Source of the DNA: Gammaproteobacteria bacterium
GTDB lineage: Bacteria > Pseudomonadota > Gammaproteobacteria > Steroidobacterales > Steroidobacteraceae
Direction of reading: 5' to 3'
Assembly (NCBI GenBank): GCA_016874295.1
Contig: VGUH01000011.1
Location: 1-64,000 of the forward strand
Length of the DNA: 64,000 bases
This document shows positions 18,988 to 28,797 of this stretch, piece by piece. How positions within the stretch are numbered: position 1 is the stretch's first letter; every line of letters begins with the position of its first letter. The notes beneath the pieces were generated by a model. It was not told the origin of the DNA, made no database searches, and worked only from the letters and a program-made list of their open reading frames with translations. Position numbers and translations under genes: made by a program.

Positions 18988-20256
18988 CTACGCGCGCGTC
19001 TGCCCGCTGCCCCTGACGACATACTTGTAGGTGGTGAGTTCTTCGAGGCCCACCGGACCCCGGGCGTGAAGCCGGCCGGTAGAGATTCCGATTTCACCAC
19101 CCATGCCGAACTCGCCGCCGTCGGCGAACTGGGTCGAGGCGTTGTGCAGCACGATCGCGGAGTCGACCTCGGTCAGAAAGCGTTCGGCCGCTACTGCATC
19201 CTCGGTCACGATGGACTCCGTGTGGCCAGAGCCGAATCGCGCGATGTGCGCGATTGCGCCGTCCACGCCGCGAACGCGCGCTGCCGCGATGATCGGCGCC
19301 AGATACTCGGTGCGCCAGTCGTCGTCCGTCGCCACCGCGACACGCGGGTCAAGCTGGCATACCGCGGCATCGCCACGCACTTCGCATCCGCCGTCCAGGA
19401 GCGCGCGAATCAGGGATCGGGCCGATTCATCCGTCAGGGTGGCGTCGATCAACAGCGTTTCGGCGGCGCCGCATACGCCGGTGCGTCGCAACTTGGAGTT
19501 GACCACGATGGCCTCGGCTTTGGCCACATCGGCGGCGGCGTCGACGTACACGTGGCAATTGCCTTGCAGGTGACCGAGCACGGGCACCCTCGCCTCTCGC
19601 CGAACCCGCTCGACAAGATCCAGACCGCCGCGCGGAATCAGGACGTCAATGGAGCCGTCCAGCCCTTCCAGAAGGCGCGCGACGGCCTCGCGTTCCGCGG
19701 TCGCGACGAGCTGCACGGCTGCCTCCGTAACGCCACAGTCGTGCAAGGCATCTGCGAGGCAGGCATGGATCGCGAGGCTGGTTCGCAGCGAGTCGGATCC
19801 GCCGCGCAGGATCACGGCATTGCCGGACTTGAAGCACAGCGCGGCCGCATCCAGTGTCACGTTCGGCCGGCTTTCGTAGATCACGGCGATTACACCGATC
19901 GGCACGCGCTTCTTCTCGATCAGCAGGCCATTGGGCCGCCGCCACTGGGCCAAGGTCGTGCCAACCGGGTCGGCGAGACCGCGAAGCTGGTCTAGGGTGT
20001 CCAGCATGCCCTGGAAGCGGGTGCGATCCAGTCGCAGCCGGTCAATCAGCGCCGCGGACTTCTCCATTCGAGTCGCGGCCGCGACATCCTCGTCGTTGGC
20101 AACCTGGATCGAAGCCTGGGCGGCTGCCAGGCGCTGCTGCATCGCCGCGAGCACGGCATCCTTGCTCGCGCGCCCGAGTCCCGCCAGCTGGAGTGCTGCC
20201 GCGCGGGCGCGGCGCCCCATCTCGGTCATCGTGAGGCGCAAGGGATCAACTGTCAT
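18988..20256 (-). CDS. proA: Gamma-glutamyl phosphate reductase
   Basis: About 422 residues. ProA reduces glutamyl-5-phosphate with NADPH in proline synthesis. Aldehyde-dehydrogenase-fold features: VPIGVIAVIYESRPNVT, SGNAVILRGGS, VNSKLRRTGVCGAAETLL (catalytic Cys), and the end RGPVGLEELTTYKYVV. The ATG at 20256 (MTVDPLRLTMTEM) gives the family length and overlaps the proB stop; the longer open frame to 20292 is unlikely. It is the last gene of the minus-strand biosynthetic array. Confidence 0.93.
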   Translation of the reverse strand: MTVDPLRLTMTEMGRRARAAALQLAGLGRASKDAVLAAMQQRLAAAQASIQVANDEDVAAATRMEKSAALIDRLRLDRTRFQGMLDTLDQLRGLADPVGTTLAQWRRPNGLLIEKKRVPIGVIAVIYESRPNVTLDAAALCFKSGNAVILRGGSDSLRTSLAIHACLADALHDCGVTEAAVQLVATAEREAVARLLEGLDGSIDVLIPRGGLDLVERVRREARVPVLGHLQGNCHVYVDAAADVAKAEAIVVNSKLRRTGVCGAAETLLIDATLTDESARSLIRALLDGGCEVRGDAAVCQLDPRVAVATDDDWRTEYLAPIIAAARVRGVDGAIAHIARFGSGHTESIVTEDAVAAERFLTEVDSAIVLHNASTQFADGGEFGMGGEIGISTGRLHARGPVGLEELTTYKYVVRGSGQTRA

Positions 20257-21424
20257 CGGCAGCATCCTGGCAAGTCGCAAGCACGAGGTCATCGCGGTGG
20301 ATCAACACTTCGCGGCCGCGGTATCCGAGGATCGCCTCGATCTCGCTGGTGTGCCGACCCAGCAACCGGGCGGCCTCGGCCGATGCATAGGCGGAGAGCC
20401 CGCGCCCGATCTCCCGTCCTTGCGGATCGAGAACGGCGACCGCGTCCCCGCGTTCAAAACTGCCGTCCAGCCGCAAGGCGCCGGCAGGCAACAGACTCTT
20501 GCCCGCCACGAGCGCCCGCGCGGCGCCTGCATCAACCTGGTAGGCACCGCTCAATTGCAGGTGACTCGCGATCCATTGCTTGCGCACGGATACGGCGCTT
20601 GCCGACGCGGGGAACCACGTGCAACGCGCCCCGGCTTCGAGCGCCGCGATCGGGTGTGTCACCCGGCCGCTGGCAATGACCATGGAGCAGCCGGCGGCGG
20701 TCGCAATCCGCGCAGCGGCGAGCTTGGTGACCATGCCGCCGGTTCCATAGGCGCTCTGCGTGCTGCCCGCGACTTGCTCGAGTTCCGGCGTGATGCGCGT
20801 GACCACCGCGATCGGTCGCGCGTCCTTCGAGCGGCGCGGATCGGCGTCGTACAACGCATCGACGTCGGACAGCAGCACCAGGCACTCCGCGCTTGCGAGC
20901 TGGGCCACGCGCGCGGCGAGCCGATCATTGTCGCCGTAGCGGATCTCTGCGGTTGCGACCGTGTCGTTCTCATTGATGATCGGCACCGCCCCCTGCGCCA
21001 GCAACGTTTCCAGCGTGTCGCGGGCATTGAGATAACGTCCCCGTTGCTCGGTATCGTCGAGCGTCAGCAGTATCTGTGCAGCCGTCAATCCGGCCCGCGC
21101 CAACACCTCGGCATAGACGGCTGTCAGCTCGATCTGGCCGACCGCGGCAGCAGCCTGGCTCTGTCTCAGCTTGAGTCTCCCCGCCGGGAGGCCGAGCCGG
21201 CGACGCCCGATGGCGATCGCGCCTGATGTCACGACCAGGGGGCACTGGCCGCGACGCACGAGCGCCTGCACGTCGTCGACCAGGGAGGCGAGCCAGTTCG
21301 CCTTGAGCCGGCCATCCTGTTCGTCGACCAGCAGCGTGGAACCCACCTTTATGACCACGCGGCGCGCGCCGGTCAGCAGGGCGAGATTCGCGCTCGCTGA
21401 CACGTGGTGAGAGGGAGTTTGCAT
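20246..21424 (-). CDS. proB: Glutamate 5-kinase
   Basis: About 392 residues from the ATG at 21424. It contains the amino-acid-kinase domain (RRVVIKVGSTLL, VTSGAIAIGRRRLGL, INENDTV, GTGGMVTKLAAARIAT) and a C-terminal PUA domain (ALVAGKSLLPAGALRLDGSFERGDAV region). It phosphorylates glutamate for proline synthesis and is usually feedback-inhibited by proline through this fold. It overlaps proA and lies 37 bp after ilvA, so proBA may be transcribed with the ilv-thr array or from a local promoter. Confidence 0.93.
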   Translation of the reverse strand: MQTPSHHVSASANLALLTGARRVVIKVGSTLLVDEQDGRLKANWLASLVDDVQALVRRGQCPLVVTSGAIAIGRRRLGLPAGRLKLRQSQAAAAVGQIELTAVYAEVLARAGLTAAQILLTLDDTEQRGRYLNARDTLETLLAQGAVPIINENDTVATAEIRYGDNDRLAARVAQLASAECLVLLSDVDALYDADPRRSKDARPIAVVTRITPELEQVAGSTQSAYGTGGMVTKLAAARIATAAGCSMVIASGRVTHPIAALEAGARCTWFPASASAVSVRKQWIASHLQLSGAYQVDAGAARALVAGKSLLPAGALRLDGSFERGDAVAVLDPQGREIGRGLSAYASAEAARLLGRHTSEIEAILGYRGREVLIHRDDLVLATCQDAADDS

Positions 21425-21461
21425 GTCGTGACCTGAGATCTGTGCCCGGACATCTCGAATG

Positions 21462-22697
21462 TCAGGGCGGCAGTATCTCCGGATCCAGGCCCGTCTGCCG
21501 GAGCGCCGCGACGACCTCCGCCGCGTGCGCGGCGCTTCTCGCCTCGAAAGTGAGCTCGAGCGTCGCCGAACGCGCCGGCAGGGACACGGACAGGCGACGG
21601 TGGTCCACCTGCAGCACGTTCGCGCCGAGGTCGGCGACCACCTGGCTGATGCGCGCAAGGTAACCGGGCCGGTCGGGCATGGTCATGCGCATGCTGACGA
21701 TGCGCTGCTGCCGCACGAGGTCGCGCACGATCACCGACGCAAGCAGGTTCGGATCGATGTTGCCGCCGGACAGCACGAGGCCGACGCGGCGCCCGCGGTA
21801 GCGGTCCGGATCCGCCAGCACGGCGGCGAGCGCCGCGGCGCCGGCACCCTCCGCCACGGTCTTCTCGACGTTGAGGTAGAGCGTGAGCGCGCGCTCGAGC
21901 TCCGGTTCTCCGACCACCTCGATCGCATCCACGAGACGGCGCACGATTCGTCGCGTGAGCCGGCCCGCGGTCTTGACGGCAATGCCCTCGGCGATCGTGT
22001 TGCGCTCGCCGGCGATCGTCCTGCCATGCAGGGCGGCACGCATGGACGGATAGCTCTCCGATTGGACACCGACGATCTCCAGCCGTGGATTCCGTGACTT
22101 GGCGGCGATCGCCATGCCGGCGACCAGTCCACCACCGCCCACCGGCACCACCAGCATGTCGATCGACGGGAAAGCATCCAGCATCTCGAGGGCCACCGTG
22201 CCTTGGCCGGCGATCACGTCGGCGTCATCGAAGGGGTGGACCAGCGTCAGACGACGCGCCGCGACGAGTCTGCGCGCGTATGCGAACGACTGCGCGAGCG
22301 CCTCGCCTTCCAGCACGACCTCGGCACCATGCGCACGCGTGTGCTCGACCTTGACGAACGGTGTGTGCTGCGGCATCACCACGGTCGCCGGAATTCCGAG
22401 CCGGCGCGCATGGCAGGCGACCGCCTGGCCGTGATTGCCGGCGGAAACCGTCACTACGCCGCGCCGCCGCGCGCGCGCATCGAGCTGCAACAGTGCGTTG
22501 AGCGCGCCGCGCTCCTTGAACGAGGCGGTGTACTGGAAGTTCTCGAACTTCACGTGGATCTCGGCGCCCGTGAGCGCGGACAGCGTCCGCGAGCGCAGGC
22601 AGGGCGTCGCGATCACCTGACCGCGGATGCGCTCCGCGGCCGCCTGCACGTCCGCAGCGGTAGGCCCTGGTCCCGTGGTCCGCGTCACGGCGTGCAT
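21462..22697 (-). CDS. ilvA: Threonine ammonia-lyase (threonine dehydratase) with ACT domain
   Basis: 411 residues. The catalytic domain of fold type II PLP enzymes carries the Schiff-base Lys in TASFKERGA, the SAGNHGQAVA loop and the glycine loop VPVGGGGLVAG. The last about 75 residues are a single ACT domain (RMTMPDRPGYLARISQVVADLG). It makes 2-oxobutanoate, the first step to isoleucine. This is the short, TdcB-like form with one ACT domain, not the two-ACT form of E. coli IlvA. The gene overlaps thrC by 13 bp. Confidence 0.9.
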   Translation of the reverse strand: MHAVTRTTGPGPTAADVQAAAERIRGQVIATPCLRSRTLSALTGAEIHVKFENFQYTASFKERGALNALLQLDARARRRGVVTVSAGNHGQAVACHARRLGIPATVVMPQHTPFVKVEHTRAHGAEVVLEGEALAQSFAYARRLVAARRLTLVHPFDDADVIAGQGTVALEMLDAFPSIDMLVVPVGGGGLVAGMAIAAKSRNPRLEIVGVQSESYPSMRAALHGRTIAGERNTIAEGIAVKTAGRLTRRIVRRLVDAIEVVGEPELERALTLYLNVEKTVAEGAGAAALAAVLADPDRYRGRRVGLVLSGGNIDPNLLASVIVRDLVRQQRIVSMRMTMPDRPGYLARISQVVADLGANVLQVDHRRLSVSLPARSATLELTFEARSAAHAAEVVAALRQTGLDPEILPP

Positions 22698-24001
22698 GCA
22701 GCCTCCGCAAGCACCGCCAGCAACTCATCAAGCCCGGCGCCGATGCGTTGCTTGCGCATCGGGCGGCCGAGCAGCGTCGCGAGCTGTGGCGGCGGCTCGA
22801 CGTGCCGGCCGACGAGCGGCTCCACGATCTCCGGGAATTTCGCCGCGTGGGCGGTTGCCGCCACGACCCAATGGCCCCGGCGGCGGTCGGCTTCCGGCAG
22901 CTGCCGGTAAGTGGCGAGCCCTGCGGCCGTGTGCGGACAGGGCACGAACCCGGTGCGTGCGAACTCGGCGCCGATGCTCGCGCGGATCGTCGCGTCGTCG
23001 ATCGACGTTGCGCGCAGCCGCGTCGAGAGCGCACCGGGGCCGGGATACAGCGCCATCAGGCGCTCCATGTTGCTGGGATCACCGACGTCCATTGCTGAGG
23101 CGAGCGTCGCGACGCTCGCGCGCGGGCGCCAGCGGCCGTCGGCCAGGAAATCGGGCACCGTGCGGTTGGCGTTGTGCGCGAGCACGATGTCGCCGATCGG
23201 CAGGCCGATCTCGCGCGCCCAGCAGCACGCCGTCGCGAGACCCAGATTGCCCGACGGAATCACGAAGTTCGCGGGTCCGCCGTCCGCGTCGCGGACCTCG
23301 AGTGCCGCCGACGCGAACAGGACAAGCTGGGGCAGCAGTCGGCCGACGTTGATGCTGTTGGCGGAGGTGAGCCCGCAGGCCTCGCGCAGGTCCGCCCGCG
23401 CGAATGCCTGCTTCACGAGGCGCTGGCAGTCGTCGAAGCTGCCGCGCACGGCGAGGCTCTGCACGTTGCTGCCCCAGCAGCAGAGCTGGTGCTCCTGGAC
23501 CGGCGAGACGCGTCCTTCCGGATAGAGGAGCACGACCCGGAAGCCGGGCCGGCCGTGGAATGCCGCGGCGACCGCGCCGCCGGTGTCGCCGGAAGTCGCG
23601 ACCAGCACCGTGCACCCCGGCTCCCCGGTCGCCTGCAGTCGCGCGAAGCAGGCCGCGAGGAAGCGCGCGCCGAAATCCTTGAAAGCCGCCGTCGGCCCGT
23701 GGAAGAGCTCGAAGAGCGAGAGTCGTTCCGGCACGCCCTGCCAGGCGCGTAGCGGCGCCGGGAAATCGAAGGCCTCGACCGAGATCGCCGCAAGCGACCG
23801 CGCCAGCGCATCGTCGGCGAAGAACGGCGCCAGGACCGGCGGCGCGAGTTCGCCGAGCGGTGTGCCGCCGGGCGGCCAGTGCGCACCGGGCGCCGGCATC
23901 GACTGCGGCAGGTACAGGCCGCCATCGGGCGCGAGCCCTTCCGTGAGCGCGCGCGAGAGACTCGCTGCCAGCGACGGGTCGCGCGTGCTCGCGTACTTCA
24001 C
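22685..24001 (-). CDS. thrC: Threonine synthase
   Basis: About 438 residues from a GTG at 24001 that overlaps the thrB stop (GTGA). ThrC converts phosphohomoserine to threonine. Seen: STRDPSLAASLSRALTEGLAPDGGLYLP at the start, the PLP Lys in PTAAFKDFGARF, the TSGDTGGAVAAAF loop and SANSINVGRLLPQ. The longer open frame upstream is antisense to thrB and not coding. Confidence 0.94.
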   Translation of the reverse strand: MKYASTRDPSLAASLSRALTEGLAPDGGLYLPQSMPAPGAHWPPGGTPLGELAPPVLAPFFADDALARSLAAISVEAFDFPAPLRAWQGVPERLSLFELFHGPTAAFKDFGARFLAACFARLQATGEPGCTVLVATSGDTGGAVAAAFHGRPGFRVVLLYPEGRVSPVQEHQLCCWGSNVQSLAVRGSFDDCQRLVKQAFARADLREACGLTSANSINVGRLLPQLVLFASAALEVRDADGGPANFVIPSGNLGLATACCWAREIGLPIGDIVLAHNANRTVPDFLADGRWRPRASVATLASAMDVGDPSNMERLMALYPGPGALSTRLRATSIDDATIRASIGAEFARTGFVPCPHTAAGLATYRQLPEADRRRGHWVVAATAHAAKFPEIVEPLVGRHVEPPPQLATLLGRPMRKQRIGAGLDELLAVLAEAACTP

Positions 24002-24936
24002 CGGCACTCCACGATGCGCGCGCCATCGCCGCCGATCGGCGCGATCCAGTGGTCGCAGGCGAGTCCTTCGCCCTGGAACGCGCCGAGCATCGCGTCCCGC
24101 ACCGCTGCGGCAGTGCCCTCCTCGCACCATGCGAAGACCGAGGGTCCTGCGCCCGAAATCGAGCAGCCGAGCGCGCCGGCCCCGCGGGCGGCGCGCTTCG
24201 CCGCCGGAAAGCCGGGGATCAGCTTCGCTCGCTGCGGCTCGATCAACACGTCCTCGAAAGCCTCGCGCAGCAGGGCGAGGTCGTTGGCGTAGCAGCCCGC
24301 CAGGAAGCCGGCGAGGTGCGCCGTCTGCCACACGACGTCGGACAGCTCGACGAGCCGGTTCAGCACACCGCGCGCGTCGCGCGTCGAGAGAAACATGTGC
24401 GGGTGCAGCAGCACGCAGCGGATGGCCGGCGGGACCGGGATCTGCCGGACGCGCGGGTGGTCGATGCCGACCGTGAGCACCAGCCCGCCGAGCAGCGCCG
24501 GCGCGACATTGTCCGCATGGCGCGCGCCGCTCGCGACCGCCTCGCCCGCGATCGCGTGCGGCAGGAGTTCCTCCGCCCGGAGAGGCGCGTCCAGCAGGGC
24601 ATTGGCAGCGACTGCCGCCGCCACTGCCGAGGCGGCCGAGCCGCCGAGACCGGAGCCGAGCGGGATTCCCTTCTCGATCGTGAGCTCGATACCGAACGGC
24701 ACGGGCGACTGCGCCAGCAGGGACAGCACCGCCTGGCCGGCGGTGTTGCGCGCTGGCTCCAGCGGCAACGGCTCCGTGACGCCCGTGATCGCGCGGATGC
24801 GCACGCCCGGCGCCTCGCTGCGCTCCGCGCGCACGCGGTCGCCGATCACGCCGAAGGCGTGGCCGAGGATGTCGAAGCCGACGCCGACATTACCGACCGT
24901 CGCCGGCGCGAACGCCGTTGCCACCCTGACCGGCAT
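23998..24936 (-). CDS. thrB: Homoserine kinase
   Basis: 312 residues. GHMP-kinase features: FAPATVGNVGVGFDILGHA at the N-terminus, the ATP loop IPLGSGLGGSAASAVAA and the C-terminal ISGAGPSVFAW. It phosphorylates homoserine made by the upstream thrA product. It lies 9 bp after thrA and overlaps thrC. Confidence 0.95.
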   Translation of the reverse strand: MPVRVATAFAPATVGNVGVGFDILGHAFGVIGDRVRAERSEAPGVRIRAITGVTEPLPLEPARNTAGQAVLSLLAQSPVPFGIELTIEKGIPLGSGLGGSAASAVAAAVAANALLDAPLRAEELLPHAIAGEAVASGARHADNVAPALLGGLVLTVGIDHPRVRQIPVPPAIRCVLLHPHMFLSTRDARGVLNRLVELSDVVWQTAHLAGFLAGCYANDLALLREAFEDVLIEPQRAKLIPGFPAAKRAARGAGALGCSISGAGPSVFAWCEEGTAAAVRDAMLGAFQGEGLACDHWIAPIGGDGARIVECR

Positions 24937-24945
24937 GAAGCGTCC

Positions 24946-27474
24946 CTAGATCCGCGCGCCGAGGCCGGACGCGAGCCGCAGCAGGTCGCTGAAGACCCCG
25001 GCGGCGGTCACCGCCGGGCCCGCGCCGGGGCCCTGTACGACGAGCGCGTTGTCGCAGTAACGGTCGGTGACGAAGCGCACCACGTTGTCGGTCAGCGCGA
25101 TGTTCGCGAACGGGTGGCCGGCCGGCAGGCGCTCGAGGGCGACCGTCGCCCGGCCGGCGTCTGTCAGGCGCCCGACGTAGCGCAGTACCTGCCCTGCCTC
25201 GCGCGCCTCGGCGAGCAGCGCCGCCATCGCCGCGTCGCCTGCCGGCAAGCGCGCGAGGAACTCGTCGATGCCGCAGTCGCGCAGTTCCGCCGGTACCAGG
25301 CTCTCGACCTCGACGTCGCCAAGCTCGAGCGCGAGCCCCATCTCGCGGCCGAGGATCACCAGCTTGCGCGCGACGTCCATGCCGGACAGGTCGTCGCGCG
25401 GATCGGGCTCGGTGAGCCCACGCGCCTTCGCGTCCTTCACGACCGCCGAGAATGGCACCGTCCCGTCGAACACGTTGAACAGGTAAGCGAGCGTGCCCGA
25501 GAGGATTCCCTCGATCCGGCGGATGCGGTCCCCTGTTTCGCGCAGGTCGCGCACGGTCACGATGATCGGCAGCCCCGCGCCGACGGTCGCCTCGTAGAAG
25601 TACTGCGAGCCGGCCGCGCGCCGCGCCTCATGCACGCGGCGGAAATCGGCGAGCGCCGCGCTGTTCGCCTTCTTGTTGGGCGTCACGACGTGCAGCCCCG
25701 CGCCCAGCCAGCCGGCGTAGCGGCCGGCGATGCCGGCATCGGCCGTGCAGTCGATGATCACGCGGTGCGGCAGGTGTTCCGCGGCGATGTGCGCGGTGAA
25801 GCGCTCGAGATCCAGCGGCTCGCCGTCGCGATCGAGGCGTGCGCGCCAGTCGGCAAGGTCGATCGCGCGCTCCGCGAGCAGCATGCGGCGCGACGTGGCG
25901 ATTCCGCGCACGCGCAGGTCGAGGTTGAAGTCGCGGCGCAGCCGGTCGGACTGCGAGGCGAGCTGCTCGAGCAGCACGCTGCCGATCGTCCCCGGCCCGA
26001 CCAGGCCGATGGACAGCGTGTGCGGCGAGAGATAGAACGCGGCGTGCACGGCGCGCAGGGCCTTGGACGCATCGCGGTCGTCGATGACCGCGGAGATGTT
26101 GCGCTGCGACGCACCCTGCGCGATGGCGCGGATGTTGATGCCCGCCTGGCCGAAGGCCTGGAACAGCTTGCCCGCGACGCCGTGATGATGGGCCATGCTG
26201 TCGCCGACCACGGCGATGATGGCGCAGCCGGATTCGACGGCCACGCTCTGGATCTGTCCGCCCTGCAGCTCCGCGGCGAATGCCCGGTGCACCGCGTGCT
26301 CGGCGAGCTTCGCCTGGCCGGCGGGCACGGCGAAGCAGATCGAATGCTCGGAGCTGCCCTGGGAGATGAGGATCACCGAGATGCCGGCCTCGTGCAGCGC
26401 GCCGAACAGGCGGTGCGCCGTGCCGGGGACGCCGATCATCCCGGCGCCCTCGAGGTTCACGAGCGCGACGTCGCGGATGCCCGTGATCCCCTTGACGAGC
26501 TCGCCCAGCGCTGGCTCGGCGACGATCGTCGTCCCGGCGTCGGCGGGCGCGAAAGTGTTCCTGATGCGGATCGGAATGTCGTGCTCGACGGCCGGCGCCA
26601 TGGTCTGGGGGTGGATGACCTTGGCGCCGAAGTACGCGAGCTCCATCGCCTCGTTGTACGAAAGCGAGCCGATGACCTTCGCGTCGGGTACCTGGCCCGG
26701 GTCGGCCGACAGCACGCCGCTGACGTCGGTCCAGATCACGATCTCGCGGGCGCGCAGCAGGGCCGCGAAGATCGAGGCCGAGAAGTCGCTGCCGTTGCGA
26801 CCGAGCGTGGTCTGCAGGCCCTTCGAGTCGCTGGCGACGAAGCCCGGGATCACGAGCACGCCCGCGGCCTCCGGCGCGATGAGGCGCGCGGCTTTCTCGC
26901 GCGAGGCGCCCCACTGCACGCCGGGTCCGAGCGGCCCCCACTCCACGACCACCACCTCGCGCGCGTCGAGCCAGCGCACCGCGCGGCCCGCCGCGCGCGC
27001 GCCGAGGAACGCCGCGAACAGGCGGCTCGACCACAGCTCGCCGAATCCGGCCGCGCGGTCGCTGATGCCGCGGCTTGCCGAGCGCACCAGAGCCACCGCC
27101 TGCAACAGGCGCTCGAGATCGCCGAGATCGGACTGCAGCGACTCGACATAGGCCTGCCGGGCGACGGGCTCGAGCAGCTCCGTCGCGATGGCCGCGTGCC
27201 GTGCCTCCAGGCGCTGCAGGCCCGCGCGGCAATTGTCGAGCCGGCCGCCCTCGGCGGCGGTCACGAGGTTGATCAGCTCGTCAGTCACGCCGCGGCAGGC
27301 AGACAGCACGAGCGCGACGCAGGGTTCCGGGAAGCCGTCGACGATGTCCGCGACGCGCCGGAAGCAGTCGGCGTCCGCGAGGCTCGAGCCCCCGAACTTG
27401 TAGACCACGAAGCGGCGCGCCGCCGTGGGGTCCGCGGCGATCCCGTCCGCGGCAGCCGGGACCTCGCTCAGCAT
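24946..27474 (-). CDS. thrA: Bifunctional aspartokinase / homoserine dehydrogenase
   Basis: 842 residues, as in E. coli ThrA. The N-terminal aspartokinase (VYKFGGSSLADADCFRRVA ... GRNGSDFSASIFAALLRA) is followed by two ACT modules (FCFAVPAGQAKL-type and NIRAIAQGASQRNISAVI regions) and a C-terminal homoserine dehydrogenase (IGLVGPGTIGSVLLEQL, VTPNKKANS, EATVGAGLPII, SGTLAYLFN). It starts and ends the branch from aspartate to homoserine. The ACT modules imply feedback by threonine. Its ATG overlaps the stop of the ilvG-ilvM remnant by 7 bp, which ties the thr genes to the ilv transcript. Confidence 0.95.
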   Translation of the reverse strand: MLSEVPAAADGIAADPTAARRFVVYKFGGSSLADADCFRRVADIVDGFPEPCVALVLSACRGVTDELINLVTAAEGGRLDNCRAGLQRLEARHAAIATELLEPVARQAYVESLQSDLGDLERLLQAVALVRSASRGISDRAAGFGELWSSRLFAAFLGARAAGRAVRWLDAREVVVVEWGPLGPGVQWGASREKAARLIAPEAAGVLVIPGFVASDSKGLQTTLGRNGSDFSASIFAALLRAREIVIWTDVSGVLSADPGQVPDAKVIGSLSYNEAMELAYFGAKVIHPQTMAPAVEHDIPIRIRNTFAPADAGTTIVAEPALGELVKGITGIRDVALVNLEGAGMIGVPGTAHRLFGALHEAGISVILISQGSSEHSICFAVPAGQAKLAEHAVHRAFAAELQGGQIQSVAVESGCAIIAVVGDSMAHHHGVAGKLFQAFGQAGINIRAIAQGASQRNISAVIDDRDASKALRAVHAAFYLSPHTLSIGLVGPGTIGSVLLEQLASQSDRLRRDFNLDLRVRGIATSRRMLLAERAIDLADWRARLDRDGEPLDLERFTAHIAAEHLPHRVIIDCTADAGIAGRYAGWLGAGLHVVTPNKKANSAALADFRRVHEARRAAGSQYFYEATVGAGLPIIVTVRDLRETGDRIRRIEGILSGTLAYLFNVFDGTVPFSAVVKDAKARGLTEPDPRDDLSGMDVARKLVILGREMGLALELGDVEVESLVPAELRDCGIDEFLARLPAGDAAMAALLAEAREAGQVLRYVGRLTDAGRATVALERLPAGHPFANIALTDNVVRFVTDRYCDNALVVQGPGAGPAVTAAGVFSDLLRLASGLGARI

Positions 27475-27677
27475 ACGAGGCGTCGCTCGGCCTGCGCCTC
27501 GACCAGACAGGCGTGGCGCACGTCGAACAGTCGCAGGATCTGGCGCACCAGCACGTGCCGGATGCCGGAGCCGATCAGCGCGTCGTAGAGCGGCACGATC
27601 GCGCCGCCCGGGTAGCCGAACACGACTTCGACCCCGCGGTCGCGCGGCGCCTCAAGAAATGCCTCGCTCCCCCTCAT
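27468..27677 (-). pseudogene. In-frame fusion of ilvG 5' end and ilvM 3' end (acetolactate synthase remnant)
   Basis: 69 residues. The first about 45 (MRGSEAFLEAPRDRGVEVVF, GYPGGAIVPLYDALIGSGIR, HVLVR) are the exact N-terminus of the acetolactate synthase large subunit. The last about 24 (QILRLFDVRHACLVEAQAER) match the end of the IlvM small subunit (L-x-Q-L-x-K-L-x-D-V pattern). All of the TPP-binding core is missing. The junction lies at 27541-27550 (TGGTGCGCCA on the minus strand), which fits both parents. The position between ilvC and thrA is where an intact ilvGM would be expected. As it stands no acetolactate synthase is encoded in this window. Confidence 0.75.
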
Positions 27678-27708
27678 GCGCCTTCCTGCCCGCTCCGGCC
27701 GCGGCGTC

Positions 27709-28707
27709 TCAGGCCGCGGCCTGGCGCTTCAGCCAGGCCATGCGCTCGCGCAGGACCTTGCCCACGCGCTCGATGGGATGGTTGAGGTCGCGCTGCAGGA
27801 GCTCGCGGTAGCGCGGCTGGCCGGCGGCGTTCTCGGCGATCCACTCGCGCGCGAACTCGCCGGAACGGATCTCTTCGAGCACCTGCCGCATGGCGGCCTT
27901 CGCGTGGCCGTCGACGACACGCGGCCCGCGCGTCAGGTCGCCGTACTTCGCGGTCTCGCTCACGAATTGGTGCATCTTCGCGAGCCCGCCCTCGTACAGC
28001 AGGTCGACGATCAGCTTGAGCTCGTGCAGGCACTCGAAGTAGGCGACCTCCGGCTGGTAGCCGGCCTCGACCAGCGTCTCGTAGCCTTTCACCACCAGCT
28101 CCGTGGCGCCGCCGCACAGCACGGCCTGTTCGCCGAAGAGGTCGGTCTCCGTCTCCTCCGCGAAGCTGGTCTCGAGGACGCCGCTGCGCGTGCCGCCGAT
28201 CGCGTGCGCGTAGGCCAGCGCGCGCGCCTTCGCATGGCCGGTCGCGTCCTGCGCCACGGCGAGCAGGCACGGGACGCCCTGCCCCGCCTCGTACTGCCGC
28301 CGCACGAGGTCGCCGGGGCTCTTCGGCGCGACCAGCACCACGTCGTGGGTCTTGCCGGGCCGTACCTGGCCGTAGTGGACGCTGAAGCCGTGCGCGAACA
28401 GCAGCGTCGAGCGCGGCGCGAGGCGATCCTTCACCTGCTCGAACAGCGTGTGGTGAGTCATGTCGGGCGTCAGGAAGGCGACCAGCGTCGCGCCGGTGAC
28501 GGCATCCGCAGGGCTGCGCACCTCGAGACCCGCGGCCTGCGCGCGCTCGGCGCTCCTGCCGTCGGGCCGCAGCCCGACGACTACCGGGTAGCCGCTGTCG
28601 CGCAGGTTGAGCGCATGCGCGCGGCCCTGGCTGCCGTAGCCTAGGACCGCAATCGGCCCGTCCTTCAGCACCTGCGGATCCGCGTCTGCTTCGGAAAAGA
28701 TCTTCAT
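27709..28707 (-). CDS. ilvC: Ketol-acid reductoisomerase
   Basis: About 332 residues, the short class I form. Seen: [38 protein letters not shown] (NADPH-binding Rossmann start), then [23 protein letters not shown] (Mg ligands) and the [17 protein letters not shown] helix of the knot domain. It acts second in valine and isoleucine synthesis. The ATG at 28707 has GGAGG 10 nt ahead; a GTG nine bases upstream is less likely. It is the first gene after the ilv attenuator. Confidence 0.95.
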   Translation of the reverse strand: MKIFSEADADPQVLKDGPIAVLGYGSQGRAHALNLRDSGYPVVVGLRPDGRSAERAQAAGLEVRSPADAVTGATLVAFLTPDMTHHTLFEQVKDRLAPRSTLLFAHGFSVHYGQVRPGKTHDVVLVAPKSPGDLVRRQYEAGQGVPCLLAVAQDATGHAKARALAYAHAIGGTRSGVLETSFAEETETDLFGEQAVLCGGATELVVKGYETLVEAGYQPEVAYFECLHELKLIVDLLYEGGLAKMHQFVSETAKYGDLTRGPRVVDGHAKAAMRQVLEEIRSGEFAREWIAENAAGQPRYRELLQRDLNHPIERVGKVLRERMAWLKRQAAA

Positions 28708-28732
28708 CGCTCGCACTCCTCCAGTCCCAGAA

Positions 28733-28771
28733 ACTAAGAACCCCGCAGCGGTCGGTCCGGTGCGGGGTTCT
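28733..28771 (-). terminator. ilv attenuator terminator
   Basis: On the minus strand AGAACCCCGC pairs with GCGGGGTTCT around a GC-rich loop and is followed by a T-rich stretch (TTAGTTT). It lies between the leader peptide and ilvC. The stem is almost identical to those in front of pheA and leuA. The leader carries GCGGGGTT (plus-strand 28804-28811), complementary to the 5' arm, as an antiterminator. Confidence 0.85.
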
Positions 28772-28797
28772 GGTTACAGTTCGGCCCTGCCGCCAGA

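Noticed and set aside
18729-19100. 123-residue minus-strand frame as an intact gene
   Set aside because: It mixes antisense proA sequence with one piece of the PIN-domain relic; the real homology changes frame.
24049-27588. 1179-residue open frame on the plus strand
   Set aside because: It lies antisense to thrA and thrB, is very rich in Arg, His and Asp, and shows no family motif. It is a GC-rich shadow.
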